A stretch of DNA of 46,976 nt. It comes from Actinophytocola sp. (GTDB lineage: Bacteria > Actinomycetota > Actinomycetes > Mycobacteriales > Pseudonocardiaceae). A model generated the notes under the pieces. That model made no database searches and was not told the origin of the DNA. It saw nothing but the letters and a program-made list of their open reading frames with translations. The position numbers were made by a program, and so were the translations under genes. Below are positions 10,963 through 17,852 of the stretch, piece after piece (position 1 is the first letter of the stretch; each line of letters opens with the position of its first letter). The stretch is from positions 1 through 46,976 of the forward strand of contig WHUB01000027.1 in assembly GCA_009377395.1 (NCBI GenBank). Reading direction: 5' to 3'.

Positions 10963-11445
10963 ATGACGGACCGGCGACTGGTGATCCTGCGGCACGCGAA
11001 GTCGGCGTGGCCGGAGGACGTCCCCGACCACGAGCGTCCACTGGCCGAGCGCGGGGAGCGCGACGCCCCCGTCGCCGGGCGCTGGCTCGCCGAGCACATC
11101 GGCGTCATCGACGTCGCGCTGTGCTCCCCTGCCACGCGCGCCAGGCAGACCTGGACGCTGGCGGCCGGGGAGCTGGCGAGCACGCCGGACACCCGCTACG
11201 ACGAGCGCATCTACGGCGCGTCCCCCGGTGACCTGCTGGACGTGGTGCAGGGTATCGAGGACGATGTGGGCACGGCGGTGCTGATCGGGCACAACCCCGG
11301 GCTGTCGCACCTGGTGACGGCGCTCGCCGGGGAGCGGCACGAGCTGAAGACGTCGAGCATCGCGGTGCTCACCTGGCCGGGCGAATGGACCGACGCGGGC
11401 AGCGCGCCGGCAACACTGGCGGACGTCGCCAAACCACGAGGGTGA
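10963..11445 (+). CDS. SixA-like histidine phosphatase
   Basis: A 160-residue protein with the catalytic RHAKSAW motif near the N-terminus, SPATRARQT, and the second histidine in LIGHNPGLSHLV. This is the short SixA-type branch of the histidine phosphatase superfamily, which dephosphorylates phosphohistidine or small phosphometabolites. It follows the nucleoside hydrolase by two bases with AAGGAAG as ribosome site. No cognate phosphorelay is visible nearby, so the substrate is open. Confidence 0.88.
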   Translation: MTDRRLVILRHAKSAWPEDVPDHERPLAERGERDAPVAGRWLAEHIGVIDVALCSPATRARQTWTLAAGELASTPDTRYDERIYGASPGDLLDVVQGIEDDVGTAVLIGHNPGLSHLVTALAGERHELKTSSIAVLTWPGEWTDAGSAPATLADVAKPRG

Positions 11446-11450
11446 GTGGC

Positions 11451-11473
11451 GTGTAGTATCATCCATACTACAC
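11451..11473. promoter_or_regulatory. Palindromic operator of the PIN toxin module
   Basis: A perfect inverted repeat, GTGTAGTAT, a five-base spacer CATCC, then ATACTACAC, ends 11 bases before the antitoxin ATG and just ahead of its GGAGG. The left arm includes TAGTAT, which could serve as a -10 element, so a bound repressor would block transcription. This placement is typical of toxin-antitoxin autoregulation. Confidence 0.75.
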
Positions 11474-11484
11474 GGAGGTGGCGC

Positions 11485-11901
11485 ATGGCGTTCGATGCGG
11501 GCGAGGTCGCTCACGCTTTGGAGCAGCTCGACGAGGCGCGGGAGTCCGTCGTGACGTCCGTCCGAGTCCCGCAAGGACTCCGGCATGCCGCGACCGTCCT
11601 GCAGGATGCCGGGCTGATCTCGTCGTGGAACGAACTGCTCGTGCAGGGCACCCGCGACCGCATCGAGGCGATCGCGCACCGCGCGGGGCTCGACGCCCAT
11701 TACGCCGATCATCCCGAGCTGCGCCCCGCGGTGGCGGAAGTCGCGCTGGCGCTGGCTCGGATAGACGCCAGCGAGCTCGCGGACCGGCCTGAGCTGATCG
11801 AGCAAGCCGCGACGGAGCTGACCGCGAGGCGACCGGATGCCACTGCCGACCACGTACTCACCTACGCGACGGCGCTGCTCGCCCATCAGCCGGCAGCCTG
11901 A
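11485..11901 (+). CDS. Putative antitoxin partner of PIN toxin (unrecognised family)
   Basis: A 138-residue, mostly helical acidic protein (MAFDAGEVAHALEQLDEARE) with GGAGG ten bases before the ATG. Its TGA overlaps the ATG of the PIN gene by one base, so the two are coupled. I see no recognisable ribbon-helix-helix, AbrB or Phd motif, and it is longer than usual VapB antitoxins (70-90 residues). Assignment as antitoxin rests on the order antitoxin-toxin, the overlap and the palindromic operator. It may bind the toxin by a helical bundle and contact DNA through a region I cannot identify. Confidence 0.7.
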   Translation: MAFDAGEVAHALEQLDEARESVVTSVRVPQGLRHAATVLQDAGLISSWNELLVQGTRDRIEAIAHRAGLDAHYADHPELRPAVAEVALALARIDASELADRPELIEQAATELTARRPDATADHVLTYATALLAHQPAA

Positions 11902-12329
11902 TGGCCGCGCAGCCGGCTACGGTGATCCTCGACAACGAGGCGGTGGCAGCGCTGTCCGACATCCGTCACCCGAAACACCGCGCGCTGCTTCCCTACCTCG
12001 AAGGCATCGCACAGCGACGGGCACGCGACACCTCGCTGCGAGTACTGGTGCCGGTCGCCGTTCGCGTCGAAGCGGGCTGGGACCGCACCAGACCGAAGGC
12101 GGCGGTGGTCAACCGGGTGTCCGGCGCACGCGACGTCCCGCTCACCGGCGACGCGGCCGATACCGCACAGCAGCTCCGCGGCGCGACCGGCGTGTCGGTC
12201 GTGGACGCCACCGTCGGCGAGGCCGCCGACGCCGCAGCTAAGCCGGTCGTCATCCTGACCTCGGATGCCGACGACATGCGCGCGCTCGCGGAGCGCATCG
12301 ACGGCGAGGTGCGCGTCCAGCGCGTGTGA
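11901..12329 (+). CDS. PIN-domain toxin (VapC-like ribonuclease)
   Basis: A 142-residue protein with the PIN acidic set: Asp11 in VILDNEAV, Glu57 in VRVEAGWD, Asp102 in VVDATVGEAA and Asp122 in ILTSDADDM. Such domains coordinate divalent metal and cut RNA, often tRNA or rRNA. It overlaps the upstream antitoxin by one base and converges directly on the M56 peptidase gene, with no base between the stops. The lead motif LDNEA instead of the usual LDTS and the unusual antitoxin suggest a lesser-known PIN subfamily. Target unknown. Confidence 0.82.
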   Translation: MAAQPATVILDNEAVAALSDIRHPKHRALLPYLEGIAQRRARDTSLRVLVPVAVRVEAGWDRTRPKAAVVNRVSGARDVPLTGDAADTAQQLRGATGVSVVDATVGEAADAAAKPVVILTSDADDMRALAERIDGEVRVQRV

Positions 12330-13214
12330 TCACAACAGCGGCACGGTCGGCACCGCGACCAGGGCCACCGCCGCCAGCCGCACGGCGAGCCGCGCCGGGC
12401 GAGGTAGCGGCAGCGGCGGGGAGTCGAGCCGGGCGAGCCGCCGGGTGATCGCCGCCGAGAGCTGGGTCAGCGCGGCGGTCTCCGCGCCGCCAGCCACCGC
12501 GCGCAGCGCCGCGCTCAGTTCCGCCGGGCCGGTCTCCGCAGCCGCGACATCGTCGGCGCGCATCTCGATCAGCGTCGCGACGGCACGCTGCGCAGCGGCC
12601 ATGCCGGGCACCCGGCGCGCGGTCGCGCCCCACGCCACGAAGGGCAGCACCACGAGGTCGTGTCGTTCGGCCAGGTGCGCACGCTCGTGCGCGAGCACGG
12701 CGTCCAGCTCGGTCTGCGCCAGCGTCGTCACCGCCCCCGCGCTGACGACCAGCCGGGAGCGCGGCCCAGGCAGGCAGTAGGCCACCGGCACCGGGTGGTC
12801 GAGCACGTGCGCGCCGGACGCCGTCGGCCACGGCGTGGCGAGCAGGTCGAGCAGGTCACGGTGCTTGCGGCGCGCCCGCAGCGTGCGGGCGGTGATCAAC
12901 GCGAGCACGCCGAGGAGCCATCCGGCAACCAGCACCGTGACCGCCAGCACGACGTAGTGGAACGGCCCGAGGACGCTCACCCGCCCGTCGAGCAGCGCAC
13001 CGGCGGCGTCGAGCAGGCCGTCACCCAGCGGCGCGAGCGCGAACGTGACCCCGGCGCCGAGCAGTGACAGCCCGCCCGCGAGACCGATCGCCTGCCACAG
13101 GACGAGCGCACCGACGGGGTCACGCTCGGCCCACGACGCCGCGGCGAGCCAGCGACTGATCGGTTCGGCCAGCGCGATCCCGAGCACGAGCAGGATCGGC
13201 CACGCGGCGCTCAT
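12330..13214 (-). CDS. M56/BlaR1-type membrane zinc metallopeptidase
   Basis: A 294-residue membrane protein with hydrophobic segments near residues 5-24, 36-58 and 84-109 and a C-terminal one at about 274-292. The zinc motif is HERAH (His176-His180), with the downstream acidic stretch EMRADDVAA as a possible third-ligand region. Family members sense a signal across the membrane and cleave the BlaI-type repressor. There is no C-terminal penicillin-binding domain, so the signal need not be a beta-lactam. It starts six bases downstream of the BlaI gene, with GAGG just before the ATG. Confidence 0.88.
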   Translation of the reverse strand: MSAAWPILLVLGIALAEPISRWLAAASWAERDPVGALVLWQAIGLAGGLSLLGAGVTFALAPLGDGLLDAAGALLDGRVSVLGPFHYVVLAVTVLVAGWLLGVLALITARTLRARRKHRDLLDLLATPWPTASGAHVLDHPVPVAYCLPGPRSRLVVSAGAVTTLAQTELDAVLAHERAHLAERHDLVVLPFVAWGATARRVPGMAAAQRAVATLIEMRADDVAAAETGPAELSAALRAVAGGAETAALTQLSAAITRRLARLDSPPLPLPRPARLAVRLAAVALVAVPTVPLL

Positions 13215-13220
13215 ATCGCC

Positions 13221-13562
13221 TCACTTCAGCAGATCGCGCAGCGTGGAGCGGTCGCCGGGCGGCACGGAGCCGAGGAAGCTGGCCAGCGCCGCACCGCGAT
13301 CGGGGGCGGCGTCGAGGACATCGCGCATCAGCTCGGCGATGTGGTCCTCACGGCTGGCCGTCGGCCGGTAGCGGTGCGCGCGGCCCTCCTTGGCGCGAGC
13401 CGCGAGACCCTTGCGCTCCAGCCTGCCGAGCACGGTCAGCACCGTCGTCGTGGCCAGCGCCCGCTCGGCGAGCGCGTCCTGCACCTCGCGGGCGGTCATC
13501 GGCTCCGGCGCGGCCCACAGCGCGTCCATGACTGCGCGTTCCAGGTCTCCCAGTGGCGGCAT
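13221..13562 (-). CDS. BlaI/MecI/CopY family winged-helix repressor
   Basis: A 113-residue protein with a winged helix at about residues 5-75 (LGDLERAVMDALW, TTTVLTVLGRLERKGL) and a short C-terminal dimerisation tail. These repressors bind TAC/GTA palindromes and are removed by proteolysis. It is co-transcribed with the M56 peptidase and divergent from cydA. Two matching palindromes fill the 56-bp gap, so it very likely represses itself and probably cydAB. Confidence 0.92.
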   Translation of the reverse strand: MPPLGDLERAVMDALWAAPEPMTAREVQDALAERALATTTVLTVLGRLERKGLAARAKEGRAHRYRPTASREDHIAELMRDVLDAAPDRGAALASFLGSVPPGDRSTLRDLLK

Positions 13563-13570
13563 GCGACTTA

Positions 13571-13605
13571 TTCTACATCACGTAGAAATTCTACGGCTTG
13601 TAGAA
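13571..13605. promoter_or_regulatory. Tandem BlaI-type operators between blaI and cydA
   Basis: Two 17-bp palindromes lie one base apart: TTCTACATCACGTAGAA (13571-13587) and TTCTACGGCTTGTAGAA (13589-13605). Each has TTCTAC/GTAGAA arms with a five-base spacer, close to the TAC...GTA consensus of BlaI-family repressors. They lie 8 bp upstream of the BlaI start and 13 bp upstream of cydA, so binding would shut both promoters. Confidence 0.85.
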
Positions 13606-13618
13606 GTAGGGTGTCGGC

Positions 13619-14935
13619 ATGTTGGATGATCTGACCGCCGCCAGGGAGCAGATGGCGTTCTCGCTGAGCTTTCACATCATTTTCGCGGTGCTCGGCGTCG
13701 GGATGCCGTGGCTGATGCTGTGGGCGGAGTGGCGCGGCCTGCGCACCGGGGACACCCACTGGACGGCGCTGGCGCGGCGCTGGTCCAAGGCGGTCGCGGT
13801 GCTGTTCGCGGTGGGCGCGGTGTCGGGCACCGTGCTGTCCGTCGAGTTCGGACTGCTGTGGCCGGAGTTCATGGCGCGGTTCGGCTCGGCGTTCGGTATC
13901 TCGTTCACCTTGGAGTCGTTCGCGTTCTTCCTCGAGGCGATCTTCCTCGCGCTCTACCTCTACGGCTGGGACCGGCTCAGCCCCCGCGCGCATCTGCTCT
14001 GTGGCGTCCCGGTCGCGGTGTCCGGTGTGGCCTCCGCAGGGTTCGTGACCACGGCCAACGCCTGGATGAACGGCCCCGTCGGGCTGGTGCGCGGGCCGGA
14101 CGGCGAGCTGATCTCCACCGAACCGCTCGGCCCGTTCCTCGCGCCGACCACCGGGCCGCAGGTGACGCACATGGTGCTCGCGGCGTTCCTGTGCACCGGC
14201 CTTGCGGTGGCGGCGGTGTACGCCGTGGCGATGTTGCGCGATCCGGCCAAGCGGGACGGCTACCACCGCCGGGGCTTCGCGGCAGGCGCTGTCATGGGGC
14301 TGAGTCTCGCCGTGCCGCAGGCGCTGGTCGGCGACTGGGCGACGCGGGCGGTCGCCGAGTACCAGCCGGCGAAGTTCGCCGCGATGGAAGGCGTGGAGCA
14401 CACCGAGGACGGCGTTCCGTTCTCCTTAGGACCGTGGGAGATCCCGAACCTGCTGTCGCTGTTGCTGAAGTTCGACCCGGACGCCCGCATCTCTGGTCTC
14501 GACGTCGTCCCGGCCGCCGACCGGCCGCCGGTGTCGGTCACTCACGTGTCGTTCCAGGTCATGATCGGCATCGGCGTCGCGCTGATCGCGCTGGCGGCCT
14601 ACACGGCATGGGCGTGGTACCGCGACCAGGGTCGTGGTGCGCACCCGGCCGACCGGCGCGGGCTGCTCATCGCGATGGCCGTGGCAGGACCGGCGCCGTT
14701 CGTCGCGCTGATCGCGGGCTGGATCGTCACCGAGGTCGGCAGGCAGCCGTGGATCGTCTACCGGGTCATGCGCACGCCGGAGGCGCTGACCAGCCAGACC
14801 GGGCTGGAGACGTACCTCTACGTCACGATCGCGGTCTACCTCGCGCTGTCGGTGGCGCTGGTGGCGATCCTGCGCCGGATCGCGGCCGGGCCGCGCCCAA
14901 CGACGGAGCGCACGTTGGAAGGGAGTGCGGCATGA
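13619..14935 (+). CDS. cydA: Cytochrome bd ubiquinol oxidase subunit I
   Basis: A 438-residue multi-spanning protein of the short Q-loop type. Haem-ligand and conserved residues are visible: His19 (LSFHIIF), Glu99, His184 (QVTHMV), Met315 (FQVMIG) and the family motif GRQPWIVYRVMRT at about 374-386. Lys252 and Glu257 in AKFAAMEG match the quinone-binding Q-loop pair. The oxidase reduces oxygen with quinol electrons without pumping protons and supports growth at low oxygen or when other oxidases fail. It overlaps cydB by four bases. No cydDC assembly transporter follows in this window. Confidence 0.96.
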   Translation: MLDDLTAAREQMAFSLSFHIIFAVLGVGMPWLMLWAEWRGLRTGDTHWTALARRWSKAVAVLFAVGAVSGTVLSVEFGLLWPEFMARFGSAFGISFTLESFAFFLEAIFLALYLYGWDRLSPRAHLLCGVPVAVSGVASAGFVTTANAWMNGPVGLVRGPDGELISTEPLGPFLAPTTGPQVTHMVLAAFLCTGLAVAAVYAVAMLRDPAKRDGYHRRGFAAGAVMGLSLAVPQALVGDWATRAVAEYQPAKFAAMEGVEHTEDGVPFSLGPWEIPNLLSLLLKFDPDARISGLDVVPAADRPPVSVTHVSFQVMIGIGVALIALAAYTAWAWYRDQGRGAHPADRRGLLIAMAVAGPAPFVALIAGWIVTEVGRQPWIVYRVMRTPEALTSQTGLETYLYVTIAVYLALSVALVAILRRIAAGPRPTTERTLEGSAA

Positions 14936-15900
14936 CGGCGTCGGATCTTCTCGCGCTGCTGGTGCTGGCAGGGCTCACCGCGTACACCGTGCTCGGCGGG
15001 GCGGACTTCGGCGCCGGGCTGTGGGACCTGACGCGGAGCCGGCGGCAGCGCGATCTCGTGGTCCGCGCGATGGGGCCGGTGTGGGAGGCCAACCACGTGT
15101 GGCTGATCTTCGTGCTGATCGCGCTTTTCTCCGGGTTCCCCGGCGGGTTCGCGGTGCTGTCCCGGTCGCTGACCGGGCCGCTGTCGATCGCGCTGCTCGG
15201 CATCGTGCTGCGCGGCGCGGCGTTCGCGTTCCGGCAGTACGGCGCGCCGCACGGCGGCCCGCCGGTGCGCGGGACGGCGCTGTGGGGCCGGATCTTCGCG
15301 GTGTCGTCGCTGATCACGCCGTTCGCGTTCGGCGCGGCGGCCGGCGGCATCACCGGCGGCACGCTGCGGGCCGACGGTTCCGCCGGGCTGCTGCGGCCCT
15401 TCCTCGCGCCGCTGCCGCTGGCGAGCGGGCTGCTCGCGGTCGCGGCGTGTGCGTTCATAGCGGCGGTGTACCTCACGACCGACGCCTATCGCAGTGGCGA
15501 ATCGGAGCTGGTCGCGCGGCTGCGCGCCCGGGCACTGGCGAGCGGGTTGCTCGCCGGAGCACTGGCGCTGCTCGCGTTGCCGCTGCTGCCCGACGCGTTC
15601 GCCGACCGGCTGGCGTGGCCCGCGGTGGCGGTCAGCGTCGTCAGCGGTGGGCTCGCGCTGGAGCTGATGCGGCGCGGGTGGTTCGGGCTGGCGCGAGTGG
15701 CGGCGGCCGGGGCGCCCGCCGGGCTGCTGTGCGGCTGGGCGCTGGCGCTGTACCCGTGGGCGCTGCCCGGCTATGCCATGCTCTCCCCCGCGCCACCGGC
15801 CACCGCAGGGCTGATCGTCGGCGTACTGACGGCCGGACTGCTGCTGGTGGTTCCGAGCTACGTCTTCATGATCCGGGTGCTGCGCGCAGACGCCGATTGA
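14932..15900 (+). CDS. cydB: Cytochrome bd ubiquinol oxidase subunit II
   Basis: A 322-residue hydrophobic protein with the CydB N-terminal motif TVLGGADFGAGLWDL and the loop GPVWEANHVWLIF, then repeated membrane helices to the C-terminus. It pairs with CydA. The ATG overlaps the cydA stop (ATGA), with GGAAGGGAG upstream. The 3' end overlaps the convergent Abi_2 gene by 35 bp. Confidence 0.95.
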   Translation: MTASDLLALLVLAGLTAYTVLGGADFGAGLWDLTRSRRQRDLVVRAMGPVWEANHVWLIFVLIALFSGFPGGFAVLSRSLTGPLSIALLGIVLRGAAFAFRQYGAPHGGPPVRGTALWGRIFAVSSLITPFAFGAAAGGITGGTLRADGSAGLLRPFLAPLPLASGLLAVAACAFIAAVYLTTDAYRSGESELVARLRARALASGLLAGALALLALPLLPDAFADRLAWPAVAVSVVSGGLALELMRRGWFGLARVAAAGAPAGLLCGWALALYPWALPGYAMLSPAPPATAGLIVGVLTAGLLLVVPSYVFMIRVLRADAD

Positions 15901-16525
15901 TCACCTGGCGCACCGTGTCGCCGGCATATATCCAGTCGCGTGCCGCAGGATCGATCCATCCCGCGACGAGCAGCGCCTTCTGGCTGAGTTCCTCGATGGG
16001 TAGGTGATGAATCGGCTCGTGGTGCGCCAGTCGGTTCCGAAGCCGATGTAGATCGGCGACCGGGCGTTCCAGATGCTTGCGAAGACCATGCAGGTGCGGA
16101 AACGCGCGGCGCAAGCACGACAGCCACAACGTGCGTTCATAGTGGCTGGCCAGCAGGTATCGCCAGAAGCCGAGATTCAGCTCGGCGACGACGCGCCCTG
16201 GGGTCTCCGGCTTGCCGAACTTCGTGACACGACGGCGCGCCCGGCATACGTCCGACCGAGCGCGGGCAGTCAAGTAGTCGCCACAGGCGATGTACCACCG
16301 GTCATCACCGCGATGGTTACGCGACCACGCCAGTAGCTCGCGATGCATGGCCTGCCGCAGCAGGATCTCGACGTGACCGAGCGTGCGCCACAGCGCCGCC
16401 GACACAACGGCGTTCCAGCCGTAGAGGTCGACGGCCTTTCCGGAGGCTCCGTCGCAGGCGGCGCGGTACGGCACCAGGCGTTCCTCGGAGAACCATCGTT
16501 CGAGTTCGGAGACCGTCGTCGGCAT
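15866..16525 (-). CDS. Abi_2 (AbiD/AbiF-type) HEPN protein, putative abortive-infection ribonuclease
   Basis: A 219-residue protein. It has the Abi_2 N-terminal stretch ALWRTLGHVEILLRQAMHREL, a middle YLLASHYERTLWLSCLRRAF, and the HEPN-type catalytic motif RNRLAHHEPIHH near residue 175. Proteins of this family act in phage resistance, and HEPN motifs of the form Rx4-6H are RNase sites. ATG 16525 lacks a strong ribosome site, and an in-frame reading extends to GTG 16570 through a stem-loop region, so the start is unsure. It overlaps cydB at its 3' end. Its leader can fold and may be an antitoxin RNA. Confidence 0.8.
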   Translation of the reverse strand: MPTTVSELERWFSEERLVPYRAACDGASGKAVDLYGWNAVVSAALWRTLGHVEILLRQAMHRELLAWSRNHRGDDRWYIACGDYLTARARSDVCRARRRVTKFGKPETPGRVVAELNLGFWRYLLASHYERTLWLSCLRRAFPHLHGLRKHLERPVADLHRLRNRLAHHEPIHHLPIEELSQKALLVAGWIDPAARDWIYAGDTVRQVINRRLRAAPGS

Positions 16526-16600
16526 GGTGTACACTTTCGTGCGAAGGCCCCGGTCGCCCCTGCTCACCACGGTGAGTACGCCGCCGGGGTTTTGGAATTT
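16526..16600 (-). ncRNA. Candidate structured RNA upstream of the Abi_2 gene
   Basis: On the minus strand, CCCCGG (complement of 16584-16589) can pair with CCGGGG (complement of 16548-16553). They enclose a stem CTCAC-CGTG-GTGAG (complement of 16563-16576). GGGGC, just after the inner stem, could also pair with the upstream ACCCC near 16602-16606, giving a pseudoknot. Abi_2/AbiF genes in other bacteria are known to carry a conserved upstream RNA. Position and folding fit; the match to the published motif is not tested. Confidence 0.4.
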
Positions 16601-16624
16601 CGGGGTGTTGCCAGTGTGTGGCTA

Positions 16625-16652
16625 GGTTCTACCGGAGACCCCCGACAGAACC
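16625..16652 (-). terminator. Hairpin after the THUMP-like methyltransferase gene
   Basis: GGTTCT and AGAACC arms enclose a 16-base loop that can pair further. The hairpin lies two bases after the stop of the THUMP-like gene and upstream of the Abi_2 leader. No clear U-run follows. It may stop transcription or form part of the leader RNA of the next gene. Confidence 0.4.
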
Positions 16653-16654
16653 GG

Positions 16655-17830
16655 TCACGGGATCCGCTTGGCCTCGCAGAGGAACGCCATGGGGCTGCGG
16701 CCGATTCTGGTCAGCACCACGCTCAGTTCGGCGGGGCCGCGCAGCTTCAGCCGGGGGCGCAGCGCGTTCGGGTCGACGTCGAGACCACGCACCAGGATCT
16801 CCACCCTGCCGACGTCGAGCTCCCGCAGTCGCGACCGCAGCGTCTTCTCCCGGTACGGCCCGAACTCCCGCACGTGGAACGCCCTGATGCCGGGTGGGGG
16901 CTCGTCGCCGGTCAGGTACGCGATGCGCTCGTCGAGCTGCCACAACCCGTGCCGTGCCGCGTAGTGCCGCACCAACCCCGCGCGCACGACCGCACCGTCC
17001 GGATCGATCAGCCACTCCCCCGGCTCGCCGACCTCGCAGTCGTCCGGTTCGGCGTCGGTGATGCTCCAGCCCTCCCCCGCCCCGCGCAGCACGGTCGCCC
17101 GTCGCCTCACCGTGGCCACCGAGCCCGCCCACAGACACGCCTCCCGCACCTGGCCGTCCAGCGAGATCACCTCGACCTCCTTCGCCCACGGTGCCGCGTC
17201 GGGGTCGATGCCGGGCGCGCACTTCACCGCGAGGTCCCGTCCCCGGTACGCCTCGGCCAGCGCGTCCAACGGCGGCTGAAAGTCCTCCGGCCGCCAGCGC
17301 CGACGGCCGCGTGCGTCGCGACGCGCCGGGTCCGCGACCACGACGGCGTCGCGGGTGACCGGGCGCAGCGCGTCGGCGCGCACCAGCGCCGGATCGACCC
17401 GCACCCGCCCGCAGTTGTGCCGCGCCATCGCGAGCCGGACCTCGTCCACATCGGACCCGACGCACCGGCGCGCGGTCGCCGCGAGGGCCACCAGGTCTGC
17501 CCCGATGGAGCAGGTGACGTCGTGCACGTCGCGGTCGGCGAGCCGCACCGCCCGGTGCCGCGCGACGGCGGTGGGGCTCGCCTGCTGCAACGCGTCCTCG
17601 GTGAACAGCCAGTCGTCCGCTGAGTCCAGTTTGGACGCGGCCTTGCGCCGGAGCAGCACCGTCTCCAGCACTGCCCCGGCGCGGGCCTCGCCGACGAGCT
17701 CCCGGGCGCGGCGCACGTCGCGCAGCCGCGTCGCATCGGTCAGCGCCAGGTCGGCACAGGCCGCGAGCGCATCGACACCCTCGGCCGAGCGCAGGAACGC
17801 GACGTCGTCCACGGTGAACGCGTACCCCAC
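16655..17830 (-). CDS. THUMP-like-domain class I methyltransferase (Rv3037c-like)
   Basis: A 391-residue protein. The central Rossmann part contains DVTCSIGADLVALA (motif I) and VVADPARRDARGRR, a DPxR-type post-motif found in nucleic-acid methyltransferases. The C-terminal half (GPYREKTLRSRLRELDVGRVEI) is the THUMP-like domain. The likely role is RNA methylation, by family. GTG 17830 (VGYAFTVDDV) is chosen to avoid overlap with the MHS transporter gene, whose stop is 22 bases upstream; the ribosome site is weak. A homologue lies in the same relative place in M. tuberculosis, near Rv3034c-Rv3041c. Confidence 0.85.
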   Translation of the reverse strand: MGYAFTVDDVAFLRSAEGVDALAACADLALTDATRLRDVRRARELVGEARAGAVLETVLLRRKAASKLDSADDWLFTEDALQQASPTAVARHRAVRLADRDVHDVTCSIGADLVALAATARRCVGSDVDEVRLAMARHNCGRVRVDPALVRADALRPVTRDAVVVADPARRDARGRRRWRPEDFQPPLDALAEAYRGRDLAVKCAPGIDPDAAPWAKEVEVISLDGQVREACLWAGSVATVRRRATVLRGAGEGWSITDAEPDDCEVGEPGEWLIDPDGAVVRAGLVRHYAARHGLWQLDERIAYLTGDEPPPGIRAFHVREFGPYREKTLRSRLRELDVGRVEILVRGLDVDPNALRPRLKLRGPAELSVVLTRIGRSPMAFLCEAKRIP

Positions 17831-17852
17831 GGGGCGAACGTTACCGGCACGG

